DNA of 64,000 bases, taken from Embleya scabrispora. Its GTDB lineage: Bacteria > Actinomycetota > Actinomycetes > Streptomycetales > Streptomycetaceae. The stretch spans positions 124,001 through 188,000 of the forward strand of contig NZ_MWQN01000006.1 of NCBI RefSeq assembly GCF_002024165.1. Reading direction: 5' to 3'. Below, one piece after another: positions 28,122-37,891 of this stretch (its first letter is position 1; every line of letters begins with the position of its first letter). The notes below the pieces were generated by a model. The model was not told where the DNA came from. It saw only the letters and a program-made list of their open reading frames with translations, and ran no database searches. The translations under genes were made by a program, and so were the position numbers.

Positions 28122-28291
28122 CCGCCGTCGAGTCCCGCGACACCGGTGGAAGTCATCGGCGTACCACGGGCGTTCCGGAACCGCCGCAGAACCCTCTGGG
28201 CACGACAGCCGACAGCGTCCACCAGCAGTGACGTCCCGCGCACGACGGATCAAGCCCGAAGAAGGTTGGAACCCAAGGCGAGACAACGCAG

Positions 28292-28711
28292 GTGAACCGA
28301 TCGATCGGCGGGGAGCGGTACCCGTGGAGCGTCGGCGCGGCCAACCGGCAGGGGGACCTGTGGCCGGAGACCCAGGTGACCGCCTATCACGGAGGCACCG
28401 GGAGGCTGTGCGGCGTCGCGGTCAGCGCGCGTCGCGGCCCGGAGGTCACCTGGGACGGCATCGATCTGGTCGGAGGCGTGCCCTCCGCGGTGGAGGAGCA
28501 ACTCAGGACCCGCGCGACGTCGCACGGCATCGTGGACTTCCGCTACTCGCCGGACGGCCTCGCTCTGGAGCAGTTCGGCATCGTGATGAGGGTCCAACGA
28601 ACTGGCGACATCCTGCTGACCCGGCCGGTGTTCGTGGCGCGCGAATGGGCACCAATGGCCGGAGACGCCTCGTTGGGGCCGATGGCGAAGCACGAGTGGC
28701 GACGGGGCTGA
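28292..28711 (+). CDS. Hypothetical protein
   Basis: A 139-residue frame from GTG 28292. The middle and C-terminal parts are clearly gene-like (VTWDGIDLVGGVPSAVEEQ, LALEQFGIVMRVQRTGDIL); the first 30 residues are less convincing and there is no clear ribosome site. No membrane segment or known family. It follows 27444-28121 in the same direction. Confidence 0.55.
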   Translation: MNRSIGGERYPWSVGAANRQGDLWPETQVTAYHGGTGRLCGVAVSARRGPEVTWDGIDLVGGVPSAVEEQLRTRATSHGIVDFRYSPDGLALEQFGIVMRVQRTGDILLTRPVFVAREWAPMAGDASLGPMAKHEWRRG

Positions 28712-29664
28712 ACGCGCAACGGGCAATCGTAATATGGCAGTTCGCCGAAGACGCCGAGCGTGAGGATCTCTCGGCCGATGAGGACGAGAGCGTCGGGCGA
28801 CGGCTCGCGCGGCTCGACGGCCAGGGCTCGTGGCCCGCGGCCGTGGGTGGGCGTACGACGGCGGCAGACGGTTCGAATCCGGGGCGTCCGGGCCATCACC
28901 CACGGGGGGCGACATCCGTTCGAACACCGACATGGCGGTTCCCGCGGATGAATGACGAGAGCACGCTCCGGATTGAAACCCCCCACCACTCACGGCGGCC
29001 GACGTCACCGCGCAAGTCCATGGTTCGGCCCGGACGCATCCCGTCGGGCGACAACCTGGTGGCGATCCCTCGACTACCTGCACGACGGCGCGGCCCCACT
29101 GCGGCGATTCGGGCGAGCGCCGCGCAGCAGGAGGAGCTGATCCAACGCATGCAGCAGGGAATCCGCGGCGCGGGTGACGTCGAAATCGAGGATTCGATCC
29201 GGGTGTTCGACCACGGTTCAAGCCGCCTGGCAGGCCTGGTCGACCGCGCGCGAGCGTGCGGCGCCGGCCTCCCTGGAACGGCACGAGGCACCTCCTCGCG
29301 GGGGGACGGGAACCACGTTCGACGCTTCGGTGTCGAACCTCGACGACCTCCGCGAGGACGATGGACGAGATCGCCGAGCTGCAGGCCCGCGACACCAGGG
29401 GGAGCAGTTGGACGCCGACGAACAGGCGGGCGTTGCGGGATGATCGAGCCGCCGGCCGACGGGTGGGCTCGTGACTCCGGACCGCGTCTTGCGGGGTGTC
29501 GTCGGCAGCGCCGCCCGCAGCGCCCGAGACTGTGATGCGTCCATCGGGCGGATTGTCACCGAGCCCGGATGTCACCTCAGCGGAGGAGGACTCGGCCGCC
29601 GCCTCGCCGCCCACGGCGTCCCAAACCGCCCCGCTCGGGCTGCCGCCCTCGTCCAACGCCTCCC
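28712..29664. other. Region of degraded or unsupported coding sequence
   Basis: Gene-like patches occur on the plus strand (29100-29440, helical, with FDASVSNLDDLREDD; 29496-29684, Pro/Ser-rich) and on the minus strand (about 29320-29440, hydrophobic ARLFVGVQLLPLVSRA). None has a start or stays in one frame, so no gene is called. Possibly remains of one disrupted gene. Confidence 0.35.
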
Positions 29665-30858
29665 TCACTGGAGCACGACGGTGACGCCGCGCTCGCGCAG
29701 GAGGTTCACGGTCTCCTCGAAGTACGACACGCCACCGAGGTGGTGCAGGATGTGTCCGGCGAGGGCGTGGCGGGCGATGTCGGCGTGGTGCCAGACGAGG
29801 GTGAACGGGGAGACGACGGAGGGCCCGCCGCCCAGGTAGTCGGCCACCGAGTCCAGGCATGTCCCGTAGTTGGCGCCGGGGCCGAGCAGGGCTTCGCCGA
29901 GTGCCAGGAGCAGGCCGGTCCGGTCCGTGACGTGCTGTCCGTCCAGCTGGTATGTCCCGCCGGAGAGGCCCTCTGGCCAGTACGGGCCAATGCGGGTGAG
30001 GCGCAGCCACTCGGACCGGCCCTTGGCGTCGAACTGTGCCCACTGGTTGGGCAGGGTGGGAACGCCGTCGGACCAGGTCTCCCACACTGGGCGGGCGGCC
30101 AGGGTGGGGCGGTCGTCACCGGGGTCGGTGATGGTGACGTCGATCAGGGTTCCTCCGAGGACGGATGGGCGTACCTCGACGATGTGCAGGTCGAGGCGGT
30201 ACCCGGTCATCGTCCGGCCATGGCGGTCGAGAGGCCGGAGCGTGATCGGGTCGCCCTTCTGCGGAAGGGGACGGCGCAGCAGGGCGAGAAGCGGTGCGGC
30301 GGGTTCGCAGCCGATCAGGTGCACGGGCTGGGTGGGTCGCTGCGGGCGCGGGGTGATCAGGCCGTCAATGGAACGGCAACTGTCCGATGGGCTGTCCCCC
30401 TGGATCGAGGGGAACCACAGGTCGAACCGCGGACTCGAAGGCAGCCGTTGGCTGCCCCAGTAGTCGTCCCGCCTGACGCCGGTGCCCACGACGATGTCCA
30501 CGCGTCGGGGATCGCCCGGGGTGGGCCACTGGGCCAGGACAGCCGTGTCCTCCAGGTCCCAGAAGCGGGCCGGCCCGTCGTTGGAGGGATCCACAGGCTC
30601 GATCGAGAGCATTCCGTCCCCCAGCAGCCGCACCGGTTCGGTGCGGACCGCCACGGCCTGGACCAGCAGGCTCTCGCGCGGGCAGCCGCGCAGCGTCAGG
30701 ACCTCTCGCGGCAGCGGAGGCGGATCCATGAACAGGCCCTCGACCTCTGCACACCGCCCCCACAGCACGTCCCCCTCCTCACCGTGGATGTCCTCCCGCA
30801 CCAGGAGATACCGGACCGGGAAGTCCGGCTCCCACCCGGCATGTTCCTCGGACCGCAC
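29665..30858 (-). CDS. Large protein with C-terminal barstar-like domain
   Basis: A 397-residue protein from GTG 30858 with GGGGAG 5 bases upstream. The last about 90 residues look like a barstar fold (ALGEALLGPGANYGTCLDS, then FTLVWHHADIARHAL). Barstars inhibit barnase-type RNases. The first 300 residues (FPVRYLLVREDIHGEE, LHIVEVRPSVLGGTLIDV) are mostly beta and unrecognised, a pattern seen in long actinobacterial barstar-family proteins. It may protect against an RNase toxin, but no toxin gene is adjacent. Confidence 0.72.
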   Translation of the reverse strand: MRSEEHAGWEPDFPVRYLLVREDIHGEEGDVLWGRCAEVEGLFMDPPPLPREVLTLRGCPRESLLVQAVAVRTEPVRLLGDGMLSIEPVDPSNDGPARFWDLEDTAVLAQWPTPGDPRRVDIVVGTGVRRDDYWGSQRLPSSPRFDLWFPSIQGDSPSDSCRSIDGLITPRPQRPTQPVHLIGCEPAAPLLALLRRPLPQKGDPITLRPLDRHGRTMTGYRLDLHIVEVRPSVLGGTLIDVTITDPGDDRPTLAARPVWETWSDGVPTLPNQWAQFDAKGRSEWLRLTRIGPYWPEGLSGGTYQLDGQHVTDRTGLLLALGEALLGPGANYGTCLDSVADYLGGGPSVVSPFTLVWHHADIARHALAGHILHHLGGVSYFEETVNLLRERGVTVVLQ

Positions 30859-30946
30859 GCTTCTCCCCTGCTACCAGGCTGTCTTGGCGCGCCAACCCTA
30901 CGGCTCGCCGACGCTGAAGCCCTCCGAAATCGGGTGCTCGGAATGA

Positions 30947-31246
30947 CTCCCCCCGCCAGTCGACGCGGCCGGCTGGGACGCGAAGACCCGCGAGCGGTAC
31001 GCCAACGACCTCGACGACGAGCGGTCCCTGGCGGCCGTCCACGACAGCGTCAACCAGAGCAAGGCCGACCGCGACCCCGCCGAATGGATGCCACCCGCCG
31101 CATCCGCCACCCGCCGCTACCTCACCGACCGGGTCGTCGTGAAAACCAGGTGGGGCCTGGACGTGGACACCGCCGAACGCGCCGCCCTCGACCGCATCCT
31201 CGCCCGCCGCGACGACACCGCCACCACCGTCACCCATGCCCGGTAG
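30947..31246 (+). pseudogene. C-terminal fragment of HNH endonuclease family protein (DUF1524-like)
   Basis: The plus frame ending at TAG 31244-31246 reads GWDAKTRERYANDLDDERSL, NQSKADRDPAEWMPP and TRWGLDVDTAERAAL. This resembles the end of secreted actinobacterial HNH/DUF1524 nucleases, including the N-x-SK-x-D-x-P-x-W element. The open frame begins after TGA 30944-30946, so the nuclease N-terminus is missing. A relic with no start codon. Confidence 0.6.
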
Positions 31247-31479
31247 CAACCGCGACGGACATGGCTGCGGGCGGTCGGGCCGGGCTTCGCCCGCGGATCC
31301 CGCGGCAACGAGGCCCCACGGTCGCGGGACGTGTTCGACGACCCGACCGCCCCGGCAGCGAAGGCGTGCACCGGCCGCGGCGGGTCCCGGAGGCGTCGGG
31401 CTCGTTCGAACTGCTGCGGACCCTCGTCCTCGCCCAGGCGCCGTGAGGTTCGCCGGTCACCAACAGCGCCGGTCCTCGG

Positions 31480-31683
31480 CTACGGAAGCTTCTCGATCGA
31501 CGGCACACCTGGGAATCCGGCGGCCACCTCGGTCGGCAGGGAAGGCGACGCCCAGCAGCGCCTCCAGACGCCCCAGGCGGGATCCTCCTTCGGGCCGACC
31601 GCCCCGAGATCGAGCAGGCGCACCTCCGCTTCGAAACCCAGCACCGGCACCCCCGTAACCTCGGGCGCTCGCACAGAACGCAT
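31480..31683 (-). CDS. Short hypothetical protein or gene fragment
   Basis: A 67-codon frame from ATG 31683 with strong third-position GC (VPVLGFEAEVRLLDLGAVG, PAWGVWRRCWASPSLPTEV). No ribosome site is visible, and composition suggests the C-terminal end of a longer gene. Function unknown. Confidence 0.35.
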   Translation of the reverse strand: MRSVRAPEVTGVPVLGFEAEVRLLDLGAVGPKEDPAWGVWRRCWASPSLPTEVAAGFPGVPSIEKLP

Positions 31684-32029
31684 TCGTCATGGCTTGGGTT
31701 TCCCAGCCCGGCAGCGCGCTGACCACTGATCGACTGGGCTTGATCGCACCCGCCGCCAAGCCTGTTCAAGCGCGGACCCTGACGACGTGTTCCTCCCCCG
31801 GCCGATCAGCAAGCACCGGCTGCAGCGCACCACTGGGCAGCCGCCTTCGTTGCCGTCACGAAATTTCCGCCACAGCCACTTTCAAAGATCGCCATCAGAA
31901 CCGACCGTCCGCCGGAGAAAACATCCACCGAACACCTCGTCCGCGACCGTCCACGGCCCCCGGATGCGCGCCGCGTGCTCCGAGAGGGTTCTCCACGAGC
32001 CCTTGGCCGTCGCGGCGGAGCGCCCGCGT

Positions 32030-32852
32030 TCAGGCCGCGGTTCGTCGCGCGGCGCCGAGGCGGCGCAATGCGTCGTCGAGTCCGGCCTGGGTGTGGTCGA
32101 GCCAGGTGGTGGTGATGTCGGTGTCTGCGCGGGGGGTGGTCGGGGTCGCGGTGCAGGCGGGGTGGTTCGTCGTGATGGGCGGCGCGGGCGTGGGTGATGG
32201 CGTGTCCGGCTCGCGCGGCGGCGGCGAGTTCCTCGCCGGCCGTGTCCAGGTACGCGCGGGTGGCGGGGTCGGTGACCTTCGCCAGACTCGCCGGGTCCGT
32301 CAAAGCGGAGCAAGCTCAGGGGGTCAACGCCGGGGGCAGGCCCGGAAGTTGTGCCAGGTGTGCGAGGGCCGTGCTCTCCATCAGGGCCAGGGAGTACGTC
32401 AGTCGTCCGAGTTTCGACAGACAGGTGTCATCGGGAAACATGCGGGCCATTGTGCGAAACCGGTTCGACGTCACCGACGCTTTCGGTCCTCGTACCGCGA
32501 TGCGACCATCCCGGCGGGCGGGTACTCGTCCGTTGCGTGCCAGACGTCCGAGGGGCGGGGCGGTTCGGGACCGTCGGGGCCCACGCGGAGCATGCGGGAG
32601 ATTCGGACCACGAGCAGATGCCGGTCCTGGGCGCGCAGTTCGTTCGTTCGGGCGGCCGCGCGGAATTCGACGGCGACGCGGGCGTAGGCGGCGCGGGCGT
32701 TTTCGTCGAGGTCGTGGAGCATGGGCCACCACTGTGTGAGGGCGAAGTGCAGGCTGCGGCGGACGCCGTGCGCGGTGGCGAAGCCGCCCGATTCCGGCGT
32801 CCATCGATCGCGAACCGGCGCGCGTCAAGCGCGTCCTCGCCGAGGCGGACAC
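32030..32852 (-). pseudogene. Hypothetical gene broken by several frameshifts
   Basis: Gene-like minus segments change frame repeatedly: GFATAHGVRRSLHFALTQWW into LDENARAAYARVAVEFRAAA (to about 32475), then TMARMFPDDTCLSKLGRLTY (to 32316), then ASLAKVTDPATRAYLDTAGE, then TTTWLDHTQAGLDDALRRLG to the stop at 32030. Together these give about 260 residues, largely helical. One junction (32471-32474) is GTGA, so two coupled small genes are an alternative to a frameshift there. No family recognised. Confidence 0.45.
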
Positions 32853-32902
32853 CCCACCCCCGTCCTGGCGGGGCGGAGAGCAGGCGCCGTGTCGAATATC
32901 GG

Positions 32903-34393
32903 TCAGCGGACACTCGGGAACTTTCCGGTTTCGTCCTCAAGCGCCGGACGGGCTGCGATGGGGGTCGTGGTGATGGAGTGGCGGCGTAGCGCCAGGGTGG
33001 CCAGGAGGCCGATGGCCATGCCCGCGGCGGTGAGCAGGACGACCACGAACTCGCCGTCGGCGGTGGCGATTCGCAGTGCGGCGCCGTTCTTTCCGTCGGT
33101 GCCGATGTCGGCGATCGCGGTGAACGCTGCGAGGCCGATCGCGTTGCCGAGGTTGAGGGTGGTGGAGGCGATCCCGTTGGCGACGCCCTGCTCGGCGGGT
33201 GCGGTCCCGGTGGCCGCCGCGATCCACATGGCGGTCCAGACGATGCCCTGCCCGATGCCGGAGACCACGAGTCCGGGTACGAGCAGGCCGTAGCCGGCGC
33301 CCTCGTCGAAGCCGACGGCCAGTGCGGCGGTACCGATCACGCCGATCACGAAGCCGATGATCAGCGTGCGGCGATTGCCGAACCGGGTGGCCAGGCGCTC
33401 GCCGAGTTGGGTGCCGGCGGCGATGGCGACCGAGGGGATCAGGAAGGCGAGCCCGGTCTCCAGCGCGCTGTAGCCGTGCACGCTTTGCAACAACACGGTG
33501 AGGAAGTACGGCAGTACACCGAAAGTGGCCATGTAGATGAACGTGATGCCCATCCCGACGGTGAGGCTGCGATTGCGGAACAACCGGAACGGCATCAGCG
33601 GGTCCCGCGTGCGCGCCTCGACGGCGGCGAACACCGCGAGCAGCAGCACGGCCAGGACGAACGCGCCGATCACCAACGGGTCGCCCCAGCCCAGTTCGGG
33701 CCCCTCGACCAGGGCGGCGACCAGGAGGGTGGAGCCGCCGGTGACGCCGAGCGCGCCGGGCAGGTCGAACCGACGGCGGACGCCCCGGGCCGGATCGCGG
33801 GGAATGACGAACAGCGCCGCGAGCGCGGCCAGTGCGGCGAGGGGGACGTTGACGAAGAACACCGCGGGCCAGCCGAAGTGCTCGGTCAGCACGCCGCCGA
33901 GAAGGGCGCCGATGGTCAGCCCGCTCGCGCCCGCGCCGCCCCAGACCGCCAGGGCTCGATTGCGCTTCGGGCCCTCCTCGAACAGGGTGTTGATCAGGGA
34001 CAGGGTGGCCGGCAGCAGCAGCGCGCCGCCGATGCCCTGAATCGCGCGCGCCACGATGATCGTGCCGGAGTCGGGCGCGAGGCCGCCCGCCAGCGAGGAC
34101 AGCGCGTAGACGAGCAGGGCCGCCACGAAGGTTCGGCGTCGGCCGAGCAGGTCCGCGGCGCGCCCGCCGACCAGCAGGAAGCCACCGGCGAAGACGACGT
34201 ACGCGCTGACCACCAACTGCTGGGTCTGGCCGGGGAAGCCGAGATCATCGCCGATCTCGGGCAACGCGACGAACACGATGTTGAGGTCGAGGGCGTAGAT
34301 CAACTGTGCGAGGGCCAACAACGCCAGCGTCCAGCCGAGGCGTCGCCGGCCGGCGGCCGCCCTCGGCGGTGTCGGCGTGGAGAAAGTGGACAT
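32903..34393 (-). CDS. MFS drug exporter (DHA2/EmrB-like, 14 helices)
   Basis: A 496-residue membrane protein from ATG 34393 with GAAGGGG about 8-10 bases upstream. It starts with a polar Pro/Thr-rich leader, then LIYALDLNIVFVALPEIGDD (motif D1-like), GGRAADLLGRRRTF (motif A) and about 14 membrane segments. Members of this group export drugs or dyes by proton antiport. The divergent ArsR-type gene at 34624 probably controls it. Substrate unknown. Confidence 0.92.
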   Translation of the reverse strand: MSTFSTPTPPRAAAGRRRLGWTLALLALAQLIYALDLNIVFVALPEIGDDLGFPGQTQQLVVSAYVVFAGGFLLVGGRAADLLGRRRTFVAALLVYALSSLAGGLAPDSGTIIVARAIQGIGGALLLPATLSLINTLFEEGPKRNRALAVWGGAGASGLTIGALLGGVLTEHFGWPAVFFVNVPLAALAALAALFVIPRDPARGVRRRFDLPGALGVTGGSTLLVAALVEGPELGWGDPLVIGAFVLAVLLLAVFAAVEARTRDPLMPFRLFRNRSLTVGMGITFIYMATFGVLPYFLTVLLQSVHGYSALETGLAFLIPSVAIAAGTQLGERLATRFGNRRTLIIGFVIGVIGTAALAVGFDEGAGYGLLVPGLVVSGIGQGIVWTAMWIAAATGTAPAEQGVANGIASTTLNLGNAIGLAAFTAIADIGTDGKNGAALRIATADGEFVVVLLTAAGMAIGLLATLALRRHSITTTPIAARPALEDETGKFPSVR

Positions 34394-34480
34394 GCCAATA
34401 CGCCCCTTCGTGAATCGCGTGGGTCGGGTCACGGGATGGTTCCGGCACTCGGCGGGCGAGTCACCCAACCGCAACCAAGC

Positions 34481-34498
34481 GTACGAATGATTGCGTAC
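34481..34498. promoter_or_regulatory. Putative ArsR-family operator, site 1
   Basis: GTACGAATGATTGCGTAC contains inverted GTACG/CGTAC arms. It resembles site 2 (34584-34603) in the pattern GTwCGAAT..GATTG..CG. Located between the divergent MFS and ArsR genes. Confidence 0.5.
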
Positions 34499-34583
34499 AG
34501 TCGGACCATAGGGCAAGCCCGTCCCCCCGGGAACCGCCGCCACGGGCTCACCCGTGACCACAACAGCGCAGGTCATCCCGCCT

Positions 34584-34603
34584 GTTCGAATAGATTGTCC
34601 GAA
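34584..34603. promoter_or_regulatory. Putative ArsR-family operator, site 2
   Basis: GTTCGAATAGATTGTCCGAA, 20 bp before the ArsR start, shares most positions with site 1, and its ends are partly inverted (TTCG/CGAA). Binding here would repress both genes. Confidence 0.5.
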
Positions 34604-34623
34604 TGTCGCGGTACAGTGGGAGT

Positions 34624-34947
34624 ATGAGTTACCGTCACCCCAACCGCGATCAGATCCGGATCGAGAGCGTCCTGTCGGCGCTCGGCAACCCGCTGCGGCT
34701 CGGCGCGGTTCGGGTGCTCGACGCGGGCGGGGAACACAACTGCGGCAGCGTGCTCGCTGTGCTGGGCGTGACCGCGAAGTCGACCATGACGCACCACTGG
34801 CGTGTGTTGCGGGACAGCGGCGTGATCACTCAGGAGCCCTCCGGTCGGGAGAACCTGCTCTCGCTGCGCCGCGCCGACCTCGACGCCCGCTACCCGGGCC
34901 TGCTCGACGCGATCCTGAGCGGCGCCCGCACCGACGCCGACGGCTGA
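34624..34947 (+). CDS. ArsR-type winged-helix repressor
   Basis: A 107-residue protein from ATG 34624, with GGGAG 2-6 bases upstream; an upstream in-frame ATG at 34603 is less likely. One HTH domain: SVLSALGNPLRLGAVRVLDA, then VTAKSTMTHHWRVLRDSGVI and the wing QEPSGRENLLSLR. No metal-binding CxC is seen, so the ligand is more likely organic. Divergent from the MFS exporter, with two similar operator-like sites between. Confidence 0.88.
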   Translation: MSYRHPNRDQIRIESVLSALGNPLRLGAVRVLDAGGEHNCGSVLAVLGVTAKSTMTHHWRVLRDSGVITQEPSGRENLLSLRRADLDARYPGLLDAILSGARTDADG

Positions 34948-35381
34948 AAGGCCCGCGAGGCTGAGGGTCCTACTGCGTCGGGGCCGGTGCCGATAGCGCC
35001 GGATCGGCGAAACGAACGCCGAGCTTCGGTGACGACGCGGGGGTGTCGCCGCCACCATGGGTCGGGGCCGGACAACCGGTGGAACCGGTCGAGTGCTTGG
35101 CCGTCGCCGACGACGGTCGCGGCCTCGTTCCGGTCGTCCACAGCTTCGATCAGTGGGCTGCGCACCGCTGCGGTGCGCCATCAGGCCATGCCGTGGCGGA
35201 ACGCCCCCGCGAACGATTCCACCGGGGCGGCCTCCTCCGCGAATCTCCAGGTCGTCTCGCACATCACCGACGTCTTGTTCACGCAGGGCGGACCAATCCG
35301 GTTGCCTCGCTCACCGACCGCCCGGCGGTCGTCGACGACGTCGGGACGACACGCTCGCCGCGCACACGTCTGGGCGTCGAC
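34948..35381. other. Intergenic stretch
   Basis: About 430 bp after the ArsR gene with overlapping unsupported frames on both strands. Nothing I can name. Confidence 0.4.
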
Positions 35382-36111
35382 ATGATCGGTCGCCGGCACC
35401 GACGGCCTGGGACCGCCCGACGTCACCCCGGAGAGCTTTCGGGCCATCGGGTTCGGAAATCGGGTGCTCACCGGCGAACTGAGCCGGGACGACGTGGTGG
35501 CGCCGTGTCGGGCGCGGCCGACCCTGCCGGACTCGAAGGGCCGGCCGGTCGACGTGCTCGCCTGCGGCACCTGCGGGCCGAACCCACGAGCGCCCGAGCC
35601 GTGTTGTGGCGCGCCTTCCTCGCCCGTTCCGCCCACAGCACGCAGGACACCCCCTTTGACCTGTGGATCACGCTGTTCGATCCGGCCGCACCGCTCCCGA
35701 CGCCGCGCGGGATCAACTCCCCCCACCCGACGTGCGCCGCGCCGGAACCGGTGGCGTTCCGCCGGACGCCCCGTTCGGCGCGACGCAAAGCTTCGGTTCG
35801 ATCCCGATCCACGGCTGCGACGAGGACATGGGCTGGTTCGACCTGACGCTCACCGACCGCGATCCGAAGGAGGCCGCCGGGACACCCGCCGAGGTGCGGC
35901 ACGGGTCGAGTGTCGTCACGGCGGTCGAGCCGACCCCCGCCGGGCCGCGCGGCCGCACCTTGCTGAACCACGCGCGGTCGGCGAACCCGGCCTCGCCCTG
36001 TCACCACGACCGAACCCGGCCCTTGCCGCGAAGGCGTGGGGCACCGACCGCTTCACCGACGCGGAGATCAGGGTGGATCCCGCGTCGACCGCCCAGGCTC
36101 CGCGCGGCTGA
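35382..36111 (+). pseudogene. Decayed hypothetical gene
   Basis: Plus-strand coding character passes through all three frames: ESFRAIGFGNRVLTGELSRD, then FLARSAHSTQDTPFDLWITL (about 35610-35700), then GSIPIHGCDEDMGWFDLTLT (about 35790-35900), and finally AWGTDRFTDAEIRVDPAS to the stop at 36109-36111. At least three shifts are needed, with a total of about 240 residues. No family recognised. Confidence 0.4.
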
Positions 36112-36206
36112 GCGAACACGGACGGCGGGACGGCTTCGGCCGAGCGGGAGTGCGGAGATTCGAACACCGGGTCCGGCCAGGGGGCAGCGCGGGCCCGGCG
36201 TTCGGG

Positions 36207-37730
36207 TCAGTGGCGGCGCGTCGACCGACCGTTGCCGGTGAACGCGCCGATCACAGTGGCGGCGAACACCGCTATCGCCACCCACGCGAACCAGTCGCCG
36301 AGTCGGGTGTAGAGGGTCCTGGAGCCGGACAGTTCGACGTCTGCCAGCGCGGTGGTGAAAGGGGCCCGGCCGCCGGTGGTGCTGTCGGCGATCACGCGGC
36401 CGGCGAGGTCGCTGACCACGAGCGCGCCCCGACGCGCCGTGCGGGCGACGGCGAAGCCGTTCTCCACGCCCCGGGTGAGGGCCATGCGGCTGTGAAGCCA
36501 TCCGTCGGTGCCGAAGTCCCATGCCGGGGCGAGCAGCAGTCGGGTCCCGTGGTCGCCGTACTCGCGCATGAGGCCGGGGAAGTCCATGTCCTTGCAGATG
36601 GTCAGACCCACACGCGTGTCCGTCCCGGCCATGAAGGCGACGCCCTCGCCGGCGGTGAACTCGTCCTCCTGTCCGGGGACCATGTGGTGTTTGCGGTAGC
36701 TCACCGGCGCACCCCCACCGGCAGGGAAGTCGAGCGCGGTGTTGTACAGTGCGCCACCGGTCGTCAGCCGCACGCCCACGACGATGTCGACGCGCCGCTC
36801 CACGGCCAGCGCGGCAAGCGGGCCGGAGAGTTCGGGCAGCGTGCGCTCGTCCGCCTCGAAGGCGTTCTCGGAGAGCAGGACCACACGCGCGCCCCGGTCG
36901 GCCAGGCGGCCGATCTGCGCCAGGTAGTCGGTCAACAGCGCACGCCCCCGGGTGGTGGCGACGGATATCGCCTCGGCGTCTCGGGACGTGGACACCAGGC
37001 CCACCTTCACGCGATCGCTCGACCCACCGGTCGTGTTCAACCGGACGACGCCGTACCCCAGCGCGCCGGCCAGCACGACACCGGCGACGGCACCCACGAT
37101 CCAGCGGGATCGCACCGTGATCGCGGGCGCCAGGCACGTGGCGACGACCGCCGGCACGCCCAGGACCAGAAAGGTGATGCCCCAGGGGCCGGTGGCCGAC
37201 GCGGTCTGCAACACGGGGAGCACATCGGCCTGGGTGTACGCAAGGCTCCAGAAGGCGCCGTTGGGTGTGGCGGCCGAGACGACCCACTCCAGTGCCGCCC
37301 AGGCCGCGGGCAGGGCCGATGCGGCGAGCGCGAAGCGGCGGCGCAGCAGCAGGCGGCGGACGAGCAGCACCACGAGTGCGAAGATGGCGGCGGTGCCCAC
37401 GAGGATCCCCAGTGCCGCGGGCAGCGGCATCATCAGCTTGTCCTCGTCGCGGTAGTACGTCCACACGCCGGTCTCGCCGCCCAGCCACGCGGCGAACGCG
37501 ACGGTGGCGCACCATCGGGCGCCGATACGCGGGGCGAGCAGGAGGACGGGCAGCGGCGCGAGCCAGGTGAGCCACGGCAGCGGTTCCAAGCCGGTACCGA
37601 AGCGGAACAGCGCCGCCGAGAGCAGCGCAGTCGTCGCGGCGAGCAGGATCCGGCGCCCTCGCGAGAGCAGCGGGGACGGCGTGTCGGGGCCGACGGTGGG
37701 CGGGGTTGTGGTGCTGTCGAGGGCAGACAT
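36207..37730 (-). CDS. Lnt-like membrane acyltransferase/nitrilase-fold protein
   Basis: A 507-residue protein. The N-terminal half has about six membrane helices (LLAATTALLSAALFRFG onward) and the C-terminal domain is a carbon-nitrogen hydrolase with the expected Glu-Lys-Cys triad: LSENAFE, YRKHHMVPGQE and TICKDMDFPG. A last membrane helix ends the protein. This is the architecture of apolipoprotein N-acyltransferase (third acyl chain on lipoproteins), although actinobacteria carry several paralogs of unknown substrate. ATG 37730 was chosen for GAGGAG 8-13 bases upstream. It lies about 160 bp downstream of a two-component system. Confidence 0.88.
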   Translation of the reverse strand: MSALDSTTTPPTVGPDTPSPLLSRGRRILLAATTALLSAALFRFGTGLEPLPWLTWLAPLPVLLLAPRIGARWCATVAFAAWLGGETGVWTYYRDEDKLMMPLPAALGILVGTAAIFALVVLLVRRLLLRRRFALAASALPAAWAALEWVVSAATPNGAFWSLAYTQADVLPVLQTASATGPWGITFLVLGVPAVVATCLAPAITVRSRWIVGAVAGVVLAGALGYGVVRLNTTGGSSDRVKVGLVSTSRDAEAISVATTRGRALLTDYLAQIGRLADRGARVVLLSENAFEADERTLPELSGPLAALAVERRVDIVVGVRLTTGGALYNTALDFPAGGGAPVSYRKHHMVPGQEDEFTAGEGVAFMAGTDTRVGLTICKDMDFPGLMREYGDHGTRLLLAPAWDFGTDGWLHSRMALTRGVENGFAVARTARRGALVVSDLAGRVIADSTTGGRAPFTTALADVELSGSRTLYTRLGDWFAWVAIAVFAATVIGAFTGNGRSTRRH

Positions 37731-37891
37731 GGGTTCGGGACTCCTCACGAGCGGCGGGGTCCTCCGCCTCCGCCGACTGTCGCGGCGGGAGCGGACGACT
37801 CTCCGATGCTGTCGCCCGCGGGGGTCCGGCGGATCGCCGCCGCGGGTGAACCCGGACTCGCCGGCCGGAGGGAGGCGGGGCCGCCCGGGTC

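Noticed and set aside
28861-28890. GGTTCGAATCC-like stretch resembling a tRNA T-loop
   Set aside because: The T-stem does not pair beyond two bases and no acceptor or anticodon arm can be built.
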